Shown piece by piece: positions 23,718 to 32,227 of a stretch of DNA of 39,844 nucleotides; within the stretch, counting starts at the first letter, position 1, and each line of letters begins with the position of its first letter. Under the pieces are notes generated by a model. That model was given only the letters and a program-made list of their open reading frames with translations, made no database searches and was not told the DNA's origin. The translations under genes were made by a program, and so were the position numbers. The stretch spans positions 1-39,844 of the forward strand of contig JACCQZ010000165.1 in assembly GCA_013813875.1 (NCBI GenBank), read 5' to 3'. Origin of the DNA: Gemmatimonadales bacterium. GTDB lineage: Bacteria > Gemmatimonadota > Gemmatimonadetes > Gemmatimonadales > GWC2-71-9.

Positions 23718-24995
23718 TCAGCGGCGCGGGGCGATTCTCCAGAGCTCGCCATTCGACTGGTCGGTAACGACGTATAGCGCGCCGTCCGGCCCCTGGCGCA
23801 CGTCCCGGACCCGCTGGTCCCGGTCGGCGAGCAGGTGCTCCTCGCCGGTCACGCGATCGTTCTCCAGGGTGAGGCGCACCAGCCGCTGCTCTTTGGGGCT
23901 GCCGACGAAGAGGCTGCCGCGCCACGCCGGGAAAGCGTCGCCGGTGTAGAACTGCGCGCCGGAGGGCGCGATCACCGGGTCCCAGTAATAGGCCGGTTGC
24001 TCGAAGTTGGGACGCGCGGTGACCGCATTGGGGATCGGCGACCCGGAATATTCCTCGCCGTACGCCACGATCGGCCAGCCGTAGTTTTTGCCCTTCTGGA
24101 TCAGGTTCAGCTCGTCGCCGCCCTTGGTGCCATGCTCCACCTCCCAGAGTCGTCCCTCGGGATCGAACGCGGCGGCCTGGATGTTCCGATGGCCCAGCGT
24201 CCAGATCTCCGGCAGCGCATCAGGCTTGCCGGCGAAAGGGTTGTCGTCCGGGACCGACCCGTCGGGGTTGACGCGCAGGATCTTACCCATGTGGCTATTG
24301 AGCCGCTGCGCCTGCGGCCGCATCGGGGTGTCCGAGCGCTCGCCCAGCGTGATGTACAGCATGCCGTCGGTGCCGAACGCGAGGCGGGAGCCGTAATGCA
24401 GCGTGCCGTCGTAGACCGGCAGCGCACGAAAGATCACTCTCACCTGGTCGAGGCGCCGCCGGTCGGCCGACAGCACTCCGCGGGCGACGCTGGTGGCGTT
24501 CCCACCCTGGCGGGGCTCGGAGTAGCTCCAGAAAATGGTACGGTCGGTGGCGAACCCGGGACTCAGCGCGACGTCGAGCAGGCCGCCCTGCCCGCGGGCA
24601 TCGACCTTGGGCACGCCGGCGATCGGCTGCCCCAGTTTGCCCGCCGCCGACACGAGGCGGAGGCGGCCCGGCTTCTCGGTGACCAGCAGGTCTCCGCCGG
24701 GCAGCGGCTCCACGGCCCACGGGTGTTCCAATTCCTTGGTTACCACGGCGACATCGAAAGCGACGTTTGACGCGCTCGCGCAGGCGCGGGTCTGGCCCGG
24801 AAACGCCGGGCGCTGATCGGGCGCGTTGGGCTCGCGGGTCTCCAGCGGAGCGCAGGCGGCCGTGCTCCCGGCCGCGGTGTCACCGGATGCCTGGGAGCCG
24901 GCATCCTCCGGCTGCTCTCCGGAGCGAGCGCCACAGCCACCGGCCGCGAGCGCCAGGACGACGATCGAAATCAATCCTGCACGGGGAATGCACAT
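23718..24995 (-). CDS. PQQ-type sugar dehydrogenase (glucose/sorbosone dehydrogenase family) lipoprotein
   Basis: About 425 residues. The N-terminus is a lipoprotein signal ending LAAGGC, followed by a low-complexity linker with Cys residues. From about residue 75 the six-bladed propeller of the soluble aldose-sugar-dehydrogenase family is clear: LEHPWAVEPLPGGDLLVTEK, GQGGLLDVALSPGF, LHYGSRLAFGTDGMLYITLG, SHMGKILRVNPDGS, WTLGHRNIQ and HGTKGGDELNLI. These enzymes use PQQ and calcium to oxidise aldoses in the periplasm. No PQQ synthesis genes are seen here. The start is either the ATG at 24995 or the GTG at 25007 four codons earlier. It is convergent with the efflux remnant. Confidence 0.92.
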   Translation of the reverse strand: MCIPRAGLISIVVLALAAGGCGARSGEQPEDAGSQASGDTAAGSTAACAPLETREPNAPDQRPAFPGQTRACASASNVAFDVAVVTKELEHPWAVEPLPGGDLLVTEKPGRLRLVSAAGKLGQPIAGVPKVDARGQGGLLDVALSPGFATDRTIFWSYSEPRQGGNATSVARGVLSADRRRLDQVRVIFRALPVYDGTLHYGSRLAFGTDGMLYITLGERSDTPMRPQAQRLNSHMGKILRVNPDGSVPDDNPFAGKPDALPEIWTLGHRNIQAAAFDPEGRLWEVEHGTKGGDELNLIQKGKNYGWPIVAYGEEYSGSPIPNAVTARPNFEQPAYYWDPVIAPSGAQFYTGDAFPAWRGSLFVGSPKEQRLVRLTLENDRVTGEEHLLADRDQRVRDVRQGPDGALYVVTDQSNGELWRIAPRR

Positions 24996-25080
24996 GGATC
25001 CTCTCACGGAGCTCGGCAGTTTCTACCACCCAGTAGCACATTCTCTTAACATTACCGAGCCGAGGCAACTGTGATGGCTG

Positions 25081-25464
25081 TCACCTCCCGTCACGTCTTT
25101 CCTTGGGAAACTGGCCGCCGACCAGAGCGCCGATGATGACACCGAGTCCGGCGCCCACGACAAAGCCGCCGGTGACGGCGCCGCCACAGCCGCCTCCGAC
25201 GTCCGAGTTGCCGCAAAAGCCCGCTGCGAGCAACGCGAATCCGAGCCCTAAGGCGCCGCCGCCGAGGAGCGCTCCTTCTTTCCAGTGGGTTGGTGGGATC
25301 TCGCGCCGCAGCGAATCGAGAGCGAGGAGCCGCCCGAGCGGCCCCCGAGCGGCCGCGCCGAGAGCCGGGCTCGGCACCGGGCGGGGAATTCCGGCGGGCG
25401 CACTCTGGGCTTCGGCGACGAAAGGGTAGAGCAGGAGAAGCAGAAAGAGAAATACCCGACGCAC
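25081..25464 (-). CDS. Small glycine-zipper envelope protein
   Basis: A 127-residue protein. The GTG at 25464 has an excellent ribosome site, AGGAGG, 6 bases upstream and begins a signal peptide (VFLFLLLLLYPFVAEAQ, residues 4-20). The second half has an HWKEGALLGGGALGLGFALL segment (63-82), a Cys pair (CGNSDVGGGC) and a second glycine-rich helix ending GGQFPK. These are glycine-zipper membrane-inserting helices. The HWK module is shared with the next gene upstream. The function is unknown; the two probably form a small operon, 55 bases apart. Confidence 0.7.
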   Translation of the reverse strand: MRRVFLFLLLLLYPFVAEAQSAPAGIPRPVPSPALGAAARGPLGRLLALDSLRREIPPTHWKEGALLGGGALGLGFALLAAGFCGNSDVGGGCGGAVTGGFVVGAGLGVIIGALVGGQFPKERRDGR

Positions 25465-25519
25465 GGGGAACCTCCTGTTGGAGTCTCCCCATAGTGATCC
25501 CGCCGCGTGACTCGACGAT

Positions 25520-26125
25520 CTATTCCGGCTTCGGCTTCTCGGGCTGTCGTTCGTATTTCGGTGCGGCGAGTCCCACCAGGAAGCCGAAGGCTCCACCCAC
25601 TCCCGCGCTGATGAGCTCGAGCTTCACGAAGTCGCCGGCTGTCGGGCTGCTACAGTCGTCACACTTGCCGGCCAGAGCCGCATAAAAGAGCGCGCCGAGC
25701 AGGGCACCGCCACCCGCCCCGAATGCCGCCCCTTTCCAGTGGTGATAGCCCACCCGGCGGCGGCCGGTATCGAGAGCGACCGGTGTCTGGAGCCTTTGGG
25801 GAACAGGCTGCTGGCCCGGCGGCGGCTTCGATGTCAGCCGACCCACGAGGTAACCAAGGCCTCCGCCGGCAGCGGCGCCCGCGAGGCCGAGAACAATGGC
25901 ATTGCCCGACCTGTCAGGCCTGCATTGCGCCCCGGCAACGGTGGGACATGCCGCTGAGTCATGGGAACCGATCCAGGCGCCCATCGCGCCGAACCCAACC
26001 CCACCGAACACCAGGCCCTCATAGCGATAGTCGCGGCGGGGTACGAGCACGGTGTCCTGCTGATCTGCGCCCCATCTAGCCGTGCTTGCCGGCGATGTGG
26101 CGGGAGCTTCCCATCGGACAAACAT
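25520..26125 (-). CDS. Glycine-zipper protein with two repeated modules
   Basis: Up to 201 residues. Two tandem modules are visible. Module 1 (about 33-99) is glycine-rich with YEGLVFGGVGFGAMGAWIG and a second helix ending GRLTSK. Module 2 (about 126-192) has HHWKGAAFGAGGGALLGALF, a CxxC (CDDC) and a second helix ending GLAAPK. Module 2 matches the single module of the gene at 25081. Each is two glycine-zipper helices joined by a Cys-containing loop. No signal peptide is visible from the ATG at 26125, so the start or N-terminus may be lost or wrong. The function is unknown. Confidence 0.65.
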   Translation of the reverse strand: MFVRWEAPATSPASTARWGADQQDTVLVPRRDYRYEGLVFGGVGFGAMGAWIGSHDSAACPTVAGAQCRPDRSGNAIVLGLAGAAAGGGLGYLVGRLTSKPPPGQQPVPQRLQTPVALDTGRRRVGYHHWKGAAFGAGGGALLGALFYAALAGKCDDCSSPTAGDFVKLELISAGVGGAFGFLVGLAAPKYERQPEKPKPE

Positions 26126-26297
26126 CGGCCGGATTCCGCATGGTGTGCAAGCCTAAGAGATCAGGCCCATCGCCGTAACGGTGGCGTGACGGCAACGTCC
26201 AACCAACTCAGGCCAGTGGCATTTTCGGTGCTCGGAAGTGCTCCCGATACCGACCGTCTATTCTCTTTGAGGCCTCCGTTGGTTCCAATCGAGGCAT

Positions 26298-27506
26298 TCA
26301 GGCGTTCATTCGCGAGCTCTTGCTGGAAGGGCGCGGCGCCGAGCTGAGCTCATCGCAGAGCGCCTTCATCTCCCCCGTCATCAGTCCCCGCGGTGCGGGC
26401 ATCTGGATCAGCGAGGGGGACCAGCGCTCGTTCCCCTCGATCAGCAGGGGACCGCGCTCGGAAACTCCGATGTCCCACCCGATCGAGCGCGCCCACGGAA
26501 ACGCGGCGGCCGCTCGCAGCGCCACGTCGCGCACCGCGTCCCACTCCGGCAGCTGGAGGCCGATGAAGCTGCGGTCGGTCCCCGGGATCGTGCTCACATC
26601 GCGGTCGTCGGTGCGGCTCCGTCCCCGGCCGAGCACGCCGGTCTCCGGTTCCACCCAGCAGCCTACCGCTCCGTGGAGCAGGTGGTCCACCCCCGACGTG
26701 CCCGTCTGCAGCTTGAACACCGCCGCCAGGATCTCCGGCGCGCCGGCGCGGCTGACGATCGTCTGCACTCGAACCGAGCAGAGCGTGGGGCCGAGCAGCT
26801 CCTCCAGCGTCGGGTGCGGGCGGACCCGCTCCTCGATGAGGAAACGCCGGGTATCGGCGCCCGGGTTGTGGGCCACGAGCTCGGCGCCGTCGGCGGTCGC
26901 CGCCACCAGCCGCTCCGCGTCGTAGCGCTCTCCGGCCAGCGTGACCCATGCGTCGGGGTCGTCCGGCGCCGCTCCGCTGAAGACGAGGACCCGATCTCCC
27001 CGGATCCCTTCCATCGGCTTGAACACGAACCCCGGTCCGCCGATCTCGCGCAGGCGGGCCCCCAGCTCCGCGGCGGTGCGAAGGCTACGGCCGTCGGGCG
27101 TGTGTCCCAGCTCCGCCTCGAAGACTCCGTGAATGGTGGCGACCGGCAGCCCGACCGCACCGAAGAAGCGGTTGAAGACCAGCTTGTTGTCGTAGAGCAG
27201 GCGATAGCGCCGGGGGACGAGCAGGGCCCAGAGCTGGTGGTTGGCGGGTGCGCAGTCCGGGATGTAGCGCGCCTTCTCGTCGGCTGAGAGGTGGGGCTCG
27301 TAAAGCCGATAGCTGTAGTATGAGTGCTGATCCAGGCGGTGCCGCCGGAAGAGCCCGGCCTGCTCGCGGATCACCGCCATGGGACTGAGACCGTGCCTGT
27401 GGGCGACCTCTTTCGCCGCCCGCCACGTCTCCAGACACCATCGTGCGCGCTGGACCCCGTCCCGCATGAGGCGAGGGGGCCAGAGCTTTCTGAGCCGCCG
27501 GTTCAT
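26298..27506 (-). CDS. Sugar-transfer-associated ATP-grasp protein
   Basis: A 402-residue protein of the ATP-grasp type often found in polysaccharide or cell-surface loci. An N-terminal helical part (1-100) leads to the ATP-grasp core: LLYDNKLVFNRFFGAVGLPV (103-122), the ATP-binding Lys in FVFKPMEGIRGDRV (K163), RFLIEERV, and the metal-binding end GWDIGVSERGPLLIEGNERW. Such enzymes join a carboxylate to an amine or similar nucleophile; the substrate is unknown. It is divergent from the cysteate-synthase-like gene with 114 bases between, so the two may be co-regulated. Confidence 0.82.
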   Translation of the reverse strand: MNRRLRKLWPPRLMRDGVQRARWCLETWRAAKEVAHRHGLSPMAVIREQAGLFRRHRLDQHSYYSYRLYEPHLSADEKARYIPDCAPANHQLWALLVPRRYRLLYDNKLVFNRFFGAVGLPVATIHGVFEAELGHTPDGRSLRTAAELGARLREIGGPGFVFKPMEGIRGDRVLVFSGAAPDDPDAWVTLAGERYDAERLVAATADGAELVAHNPGADTRRFLIEERVRPHPTLEELLGPTLCSVRVQTIVSRAGAPEILAAVFKLQTGTSGVDHLLHGAVGCWVEPETGVLGRGRSRTDDRDVSTIPGTDRSFIGLQLPEWDAVRDVALRAAAAFPWARSIGWDIGVSERGPLLIEGNERWSPSLIQMPAPRGLMTGEMKALCDELSSAPRPSSKSSRMNA

Positions 27507-27620
27507 CCCGCATAGATACCCGCACCCGCCTGACCACGCAAGCAGGTTTCACGCGTCGAAGTGTGCCCTGCGTCACGGCTTGCAGCGGCCGGCGGAGCCA
27601 GGTTGACCCTGCCGCCGGGC

Positions 27621-28946
27621 ATGCCGCCCGGACATCCTCGCGGAGAACATGTGCTGGTGCCCAGGCCGGAAGCGCGACACTACGCGCTGCGATGTCGCGC
27701 TTGCAATCGTGTCATCGAGGATGACGGTTTCGTCCTCGGCTGTCCCAGTCCGCACGAGCCTGCCTTCCTGGTCGCCGATTATCACAACCGCCGTTTTCAG
27801 CCGGACCGGTCTTCCGCCGACCTCTTCCGATTCCATTCATGGCTTCCGATCGGGCGCCGGATGGCGGGGGTCGGCTCGGGCGCCACCTACCGCAGCGAGC
27901 GGCTGGCCCGGGCGGCGGGGCTGGATGAGCTGTGGATCGCCTTCAACGGCTGGTGGCCCGAGCGCGGGGCCACGCTCGCGACGGGCACCTTCAAGGAGCT
28001 CGAGGCCTGGACGGTGCTTGCCCGGCTGCCCCAGCGTCCAGCCGGAACTCTGGTGATCGCCTCCGCGGGCAACACCGCCGCCGCCTTCGCCCGGGCCTGC
28101 TCTCTCGCCGAGGTCGCCTGCCTCATCATCGTTCCGGAGTCGGGGCTCGCCCAGGTGCTCTCCCCCGAGGAGAGAGCTCCGTGGGTCAAGCTGGTAGTGC
28201 TGGACCACCCGGCGGACTACGCCGACGCGATCGCGCTGGCCGGCTGGCTCGCCGAGGTGGAGAAGTACTATCCCGAAGGCGGCGTCCGCAACGTCGCCCG
28301 CCGAGCCGGGCTGGGCACGGTGCTGCTGGACGCGTTGGACACGATGGGCAGGCTGCCGGACTATTACTTTCAAGCGGTTGGCAGCGGAGCCGGCGCGATC
28401 GGGGTGTTCGAGGCGGCCGAGCGCCTGGTAGAGGATGGCGGTTTCGGCGACCAGCTCCCCCGGCTGATGCTCAGTCAGAACCATCCCTTCACTCCGCTCT
28501 ACGACTCATGGCGCACCGGCAGCCGGGTGCTGGTACGGATGGACGCCGAGGTGGCACGGCGGCGCGCCGCCCAGATCCTGACACCGGTTCTCTCCAACCG
28601 CCAACCGCCCTATGCCATACTCGGCGGTGTCTACGACGCGCTTCACACGAGCGGAGGTGACATGCTGGCGGTGGACAACGCTGCGGCCCGGCAGGCCCGG
28701 GCGCTCTTCGAAGAGCACGAAGGGATAGACATAGATCCGGCGGGTGCCGTCGCGCTTGCGTCCCTGCTGCAGGCCGCACGCGATGGGCGGATCGCCAAGG
28801 GGGCGACAGTGCTGCTCAATGTGACCGGTGGCGGCCGGGAACGCCGCTTGCGCGAAGGCTCGCTCCGCCACGCTCGTCCCGACGTCCGGATTGCCCGCAG
28901 CGAGATCCGGCGCAGTGGGGCGGTCGAAATGGTGGGTGCGCTTTGA
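27621..28946 (+). CDS. Cysteate-synthase-like / threonine-synthase-like PLP enzyme
   Basis: About 441 residues of a fold-type II PLP enzyme. The N-terminus has a Cys pair and a third Cys (C25, C28, C41: CRACN...GCPSP), as in cysteate and threonine synthases. The PLP lysine is in TGTFKELEA (K125), and the glycine loop is ASAGNTAAAF. LNVTGGG near the C-terminus is a PLP-phosphate-side signature. Cysteate synthase makes L-cysteate from O-phosphoserine and sulfite; overall pattern recognition favours it over threonine synthase, but assignment by sequence alone is not certain. The start could be ATG 27621 or TTG 27603. Its stop overlaps the start of the aminotransferase gene (TTGA). Confidence 0.8.
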   Translation: MPPGHPRGEHVLVPRPEARHYALRCRACNRVIEDDGFVLGCPSPHEPAFLVADYHNRRFQPDRSSADLFRFHSWLPIGRRMAGVGSGATYRSERLARAAGLDELWIAFNGWWPERGATLATGTFKELEAWTVLARLPQRPAGTLVIASAGNTAAAFARACSLAEVACLIIVPESGLAQVLSPEERAPWVKLVVLDHPADYADAIALAGWLAEVEKYYPEGGVRNVARRAGLGTVLLDALDTMGRLPDYYFQAVGSGAGAIGVFEAAERLVEDGGFGDQLPRLMLSQNHPFTPLYDSWRTGSRVLVRMDAEVARRRAAQILTPVLSNRQPPYAILGGVYDALHTSGGDMLAVDNAAARQARALFEEHEGIDIDPAGAVALASLLQAARDGRIAKGATVLLNVTGGGRERRLREGSLRHARPDVRIARSEIRRSGAVEMVGAL

Positions 28947-30223
28947 CGGCGGCGTCACCCGAAGAGCGGGAGTATCGCCGCCGCACTCCCGCTTCCAAGC
29001 GCTATTTCGAAGAGGCGCGCAGATACCTTCCAGGCGGCGATTCCCGCAGCACGCTTTTCTTCACGCCCTATCCCGCCGTGTTCGCTCGTGGCGACGGCTG
29101 CCGGCTCACGGACCTCGATGGCAACGAGGTGCTCGACTTTACCGGCAATCACTCCTCGCTGGTACACGGCTACGGCCATCCGGCGCTGATGGAGGCGGTG
29201 GGGCGGCAGCTCGATGCCGGCACCTGTTTTCCCGGGCCGACCGAGCCGCAACTCCGGCTGGCCCGGCTCCTCTCTGAGCGAGTGCCTTCGATCGAGTTGG
29301 TCCGATTCACCAACTCCGGAACCGAGGCATCGCTCAACGCGATTCGAGCGGCGCGCAGCTTCACCGGCCGGCGGGTGATCGCCTGGGCCAAGGGCGCGTA
29401 CCACGGGACGCTGGACGAGACCATGACCGCGGCGCACCCGGACGCGATCGTGCTGCCCTTTGCCGACCCCGACGCCGCCGTGCGCCGGATCGAGGAGCGT
29501 GCCGGGGAGCTGGCGGCCGTGCTGGTCGAGCCGGTGCAGGGATCGGCGGGCATGATTCCAGCCACCCAGGAGTACCTGCGGCGGCTGCGGGAGGTGACAG
29601 CCAGGCTGGGAATTCTGCTGGTGTTCGACGAGGTGGTGAGCTTCCGCGTGGCATGGGGCGGGGCGCAGGAGCACTTCGGTGTCACTCCGGACTTGACCAT
29701 CCTGGGGAAGCTGATCGGCGGCGGGTTTCCCCTCGGCGCATTCGGTGGGCGGCGGGACGTGATGGAGCTGTTCGACCCGTCGCGCGGCGCTCCCGTGATC
29801 CCGCACCCGGGGAGCTACAACGCCAATCCGATGAGCCTCGCGGCGGGGGTGGCCACCCTGGAGCTGCTCACCCGAGAGGCGATCGGCCGACTCAACCGAA
29901 GCGGCGAGTCGCTGCGGTCCCGGCTGCAGGAGACGCTCGGTGAATTTTCCGTGGATGCCAGGGTCACGGGACTGGGCTCGCTGTTCGCGATTCATCCGAG
30001 CGAAGCTTACGCGGCCCTTCGGCACCGGATCTTTCTCGGGTTGTACTGCGAGGGAGTTCTGATTGACCCGCGGGGTGTTGGAACCCTCTCGACGGTGATC
30101 GGTGCGGAGGAGATGGAGCGATTTATCGAAGCGCTGCGGGTGGTGCTGGGCCGGCTGGCGCCAGCCCACCTCATCCCGAGCGAAGCGAGGGACCTGCTCA
30201 GCGGGAATCAAACTCCGCACTAA
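28943..30223 (+). CDS. Class III PLP aminotransferase (glutamate-1-semialdehyde aminomutase-like)
   Basis: A 426-residue fold-type I PLP enzyme close to the GSA aminomutase group. The PLP lysine is K256 (TILGKLIGGGFPLGAFGG), D229 pairs with the PLP nitrogen (LVFDEVVS), and FTNSGTEASLNAIRAAR binds the phosphate. The start is a TTG that overlaps the previous stop (TTGA), so it is made with the cysteate-synthase-like enzyme. The last 17 or so residues (LIPSEARDLL and on) come from an interspersed repeat that replaced or extended the native end. A housekeeping HemL role is unlikely given this pairing; amino transfer to or from the product of its partner is a reasonable guess. Confidence 0.88.
   Translation: MTAASPEEREYRRRTPASKRYFEEARRYLPGGDSRSTLFFTPYPAVFARGDGCRLTDLDGNEVLDFTGNHSSLVHGYGHPALMEAVGRQLDAGTCFPGPTEPQLRLARLLSERVPSIELVRFTNSGTEASLNAIRAARSFTGRRVIAWAKGAYHGTLDETMTAAHPDAIVLPFADPDAAVRRIEERAGELAAVLVEPVQGSAGMIPATQEYLRRLREVTARLGILLVFDEVVSFRVAWGGAQEHFGVTPDLTILGKLIGGGFPLGAFGGRRDVMELFDPSRGAPVIPHPGSYNANPMSLAAGVATLELLTREAIGRLNRSGESLRSRLQETLGEFSVDARVTGLGSLFAIHPSEAYAALRHRIFLGLYCEGVLIDPRGVGTLSTVIGAEEMERFIEALRVVLGRLAPAHLIPSEARDLLSGNQTPH
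30171..30198 (+). repeat. Interspersed SEARDL-type repeat copy
   Basis: The sequence TCATCCCGAGCGAAGCGAGG followed by GACCTGCT is the familiar core of a short dispersed repeat seen in many soil-bacterial genomes, whose translation gives IPSEARDL-like or HPERSEG-like peptides. Here it is fused in frame to the 3' end of the aminotransferase gene. I see only this copy in the window. Confidence 0.6.
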
Positions 30224-30867
30224 GCAGCTCCCCGGACCCGCTCCCCAGCTGCTTCAAGGTGACCAGGGACGAATCGGTCTGGCACCCGGCGGTGGCCGCG
30301 TGGAAAGGCGCGGCACCCGTAAGGTCTTCGGACATCAGCGTCCCAGTGGATCCCGAACCCGATCGACAGCTGCACGTCCTTCTGGCTGGCCTGCTCGCCG
30401 GACACGGTGGTGAGCCCCTCGACGTTCTGCTTGTACAGGTAGGTCTCGACTCCGAGTTGAATCGCGGGAAGCGGTCCCAGCCGGAACCCCATCTGGGCGC
30501 CGACTGTCCCGCCGATACTGGTCTTGTCAACCAGGTTGCGATACGCCTCCCCACTTCGCTTTACCAGCGCGATCCCGCCGTTGAGCTGAAAGGAGACGGG
30601 CGAGGTGAGGGGGAGCAGGAAGAACGAGAGCTTGCCGGCCCCGATGAACAGCGAGGCATCGGTCGTCTGCTCCGAGCCGTCGAGCGCGAATCGGAGATTG
30701 CTGGGCACGTAGGTGCCGGTGGCCGGGAACCCCAGCCGCGGGGTGATGCTGATTCCCAGCCGTCCGCCCACCGAGAGCCCGATCTCCTGCTTGAACTCCG
30801 CTCCACTCGCCGCTTTGAGCAGGGTAGAGGAATCCTTTGGCTTCCGGGGTGGGAGAGTGACACTCAC
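30220..30867 (-). CDS. Beta-barrel-like envelope protein, unusual ends
   Basis: A 215-residue protein. From residue 28 it shows alternating strands of an outer-membrane-barrel type (EIGLSVGGRLGISITPRLGF, ASLFIGAGKLSFFLLPL, VSFQLNGGIALV, LPAIQLGVETYLYKQ) and reaches an aromatic-ended strand QLSIGFGIHW near 176. After this come about 37 Arg/Pro-rich residues unlike a barrel end, which suggests loss of the original stop. There is no signal peptide: the GTG start overlaps the upstream gene's stop (GTGA). Either it depends on the partner gene or it is a displaced C-terminal half of it. It is convergent with the aminotransferase and touches its end. Confidence 0.62.
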   Translation of the reverse strand: MSVTLPPRKPKDSSTLLKAASGAEFKQEIGLSVGGRLGISITPRLGFPATGTYVPSNLRFALDGSEQTTDASLFIGAGKLSFFLLPLTSPVSFQLNGGIALVKRSGEAYRNLVDKTSIGGTVGAQMGFRLGPLPAIQLGVETYLYKQNVEGLTTVSGEQASQKDVQLSIGFGIHWDADVRRPYGCRAFPRGHRRVPDRFVPGHLEAAGERVRGAA

Positions 30868-31823
30868 TTGAGCTTTACGAACTCGAGTCGCGGGTCCTCG
30901 TCCTTCTGCGCTTTGCCGATCTGCAGCAGTGCCTGCGCGGTCTTTGCCGTGGCGCCCTTCATAACGGCGGCGTGCGCGGTGGAGAGCCGCTGCGGCCCCA
31001 GCTTCCGGAGCACTACGTCGGCGGACTGCTTCTCCATGTATAGATCGAGGCGATAGGAGCCGCCGGCCTGCTTCATCGCCGCGGCGAGCTGAGCCATGGC
31101 TCGGCCGAACGCCTCCGACCCCGCCGGTGACACCGTTCCCGCTCCCGGTGCCCAGGCGATGTTCCGGATGGCGGTCTTGCCCTTCTTCAGGTCTCCCGCG
31201 ACGTCGGACGACACCTCGATGGCTTTTGCGGGCTCCATATCCATGGCGTCGGACGGCATCTCCGCCGCGCCCGGCGGCATTCCCCCGGCGCCGTTCGGCA
31301 TCTGCCCCATCTGCGCCATCATCGCATCCATCGGACCCGTGCCCTGCGCGGTTCCGCCGCCCTGCATGGCGGCCATCTGGGCTTGCATCTGCTTCATCAC
31401 CTCGGGAGACATCCCCGACATCCCCATGCCGGGCTGACCGGCCAGGCCGGCTGCAGGCGTTCCTGCCCCCGGGGCTGCCGCTCCGGCCATCCCCATCATC
31501 CCCGGCATACAACTGCTGCTTCCTCCGGTCAGGGCGGTGGTAGCGGCCCCGGCCACACTCTTGTTCTCGGCGGCGTCAAGAGCTCCGGCGATGACCTGGC
31601 CTCCTGGCACGACAGTGCACAGCGCCGCCTTTGCCACCTGTTTGATCACCTTGTTCTTGGCCAGTCCCTTCACCTTGCCCATGAGACCCTTTTTTTCCGG
31701 GGCCTCCGGCACACTGTCCGTCGAGTCACCCACAGCGGCTGCAGCCGGCGCGACGGACTGCGCCGCGGCCGTTCCGGAAACATTCAGCGCGAAACCGATC
31801 AACATGAGATGAACGAAGCGCAT
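30864..31823 (-). CDS. Met-rich secreted protein with OmpA-like C-terminal region
   Basis: A 319-residue exported protein. The ATG at 31823 has AGGAGG just upstream, and the signal peptide is residues 1-22 (GTAAAQ). After a helical region with a Cys comes a Met/Gly-rich, low-complexity stretch (about 105-205: MPGMMGMAG, MGMSGMSPEVMKQMQAQMAAM). The C-terminal 110 residues (AIRNIAWAPGAGTVSPAGSE, then YRLDLYMEK, and LGPQRLSTAHAAVM) resemble an OmpA-like peptidoglycan-binding domain, though the match is by eye. It overlaps the beta-barrel-like gene by GTGA. A structural or metal-binding envelope role is possible; none is proven. Confidence 0.75.
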   Translation of the reverse strand: MRFVHLMLIGFALNVSGTAAAQSVAPAAAAVGDSTDSVPEAPEKKGLMGKVKGLAKNKVIKQVAKAALCTVVPGGQVIAGALDAAENKSVAGAATTALTGGSSSCMPGMMGMAGAAAPGAGTPAAGLAGQPGMGMSGMSPEVMKQMQAQMAAMQGGGTAQGTGPMDAMMAQMGQMPNGAGGMPPGAAEMPSDAMDMEPAKAIEVSSDVAGDLKKGKTAIRNIAWAPGAGTVSPAGSEAFGRAMAQLAAAMKQAGGSYRLDLYMEKQSADVVLRKLGPQRLSTAHAAVMKGATAKTAQALLQIGKAQKDEDPRLEFVKLK

Positions 31824-31860
31824 GGTCCCTCCTGGGCACCGTTGTCGAGCACTACGCCGG

Positions 31861-32106
31861 CTATAGTGGGTCGGACCGATTGCGGTCACCGGTCCCGGAC
31901 TGCATGTTTAGATCGAAGGCGGTCCCCCCGCCGACCAGGCGGACCAACTGTTCGCCTGTCTCGAATATCCGCTTCTCCCCCGAGCCGAGACGCTCGATGA
32001 GTCCAGCCAGGCGGCCCGGCTCTCGTTCGGAGCGGGTCACTCGGATCATGAAATAGTCGAAACGCTCGGTCGTTCCTTCGACGCCATCCGGCTGGTGAAC
32101 CGACAT
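31861..32106 (-). CDS. Small conserved-looking protein of unknown function
   Basis: An 81-residue protein starting at ATG 32106 with GGAG about 10 bases upstream. Its core (FDYFMIRVTRSEREPGRLAG, then LIERLGSGEKRIFETGEQLV) reads like a short compact domain seen beside BTAD-type regulators in soil bacteria. No motif gives a function. It is divergent from the BTAD regulator gene with 121 bases between, which hints at a shared control region. Confidence 0.6.
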   Translation of the reverse strand: MSVHQPDGVEGTTERFDYFMIRVTRSEREPGRLAGLIERLGSGEKRIFETGEQLVRLVGGGTAFDLNMQSGTGDRNRSDPL

Positions 32107-32227
32107 CGCTTCTGCTCCGCCATGGCTGGAAATGTGACCGACCGTAAGCCACGATAGCACGACAGCCGCAACCCTCCGTCAGGCCGACTGTCAAGTCCCT
32201 CCCTCTCAGGTACTTGCGTAGCCAGTG

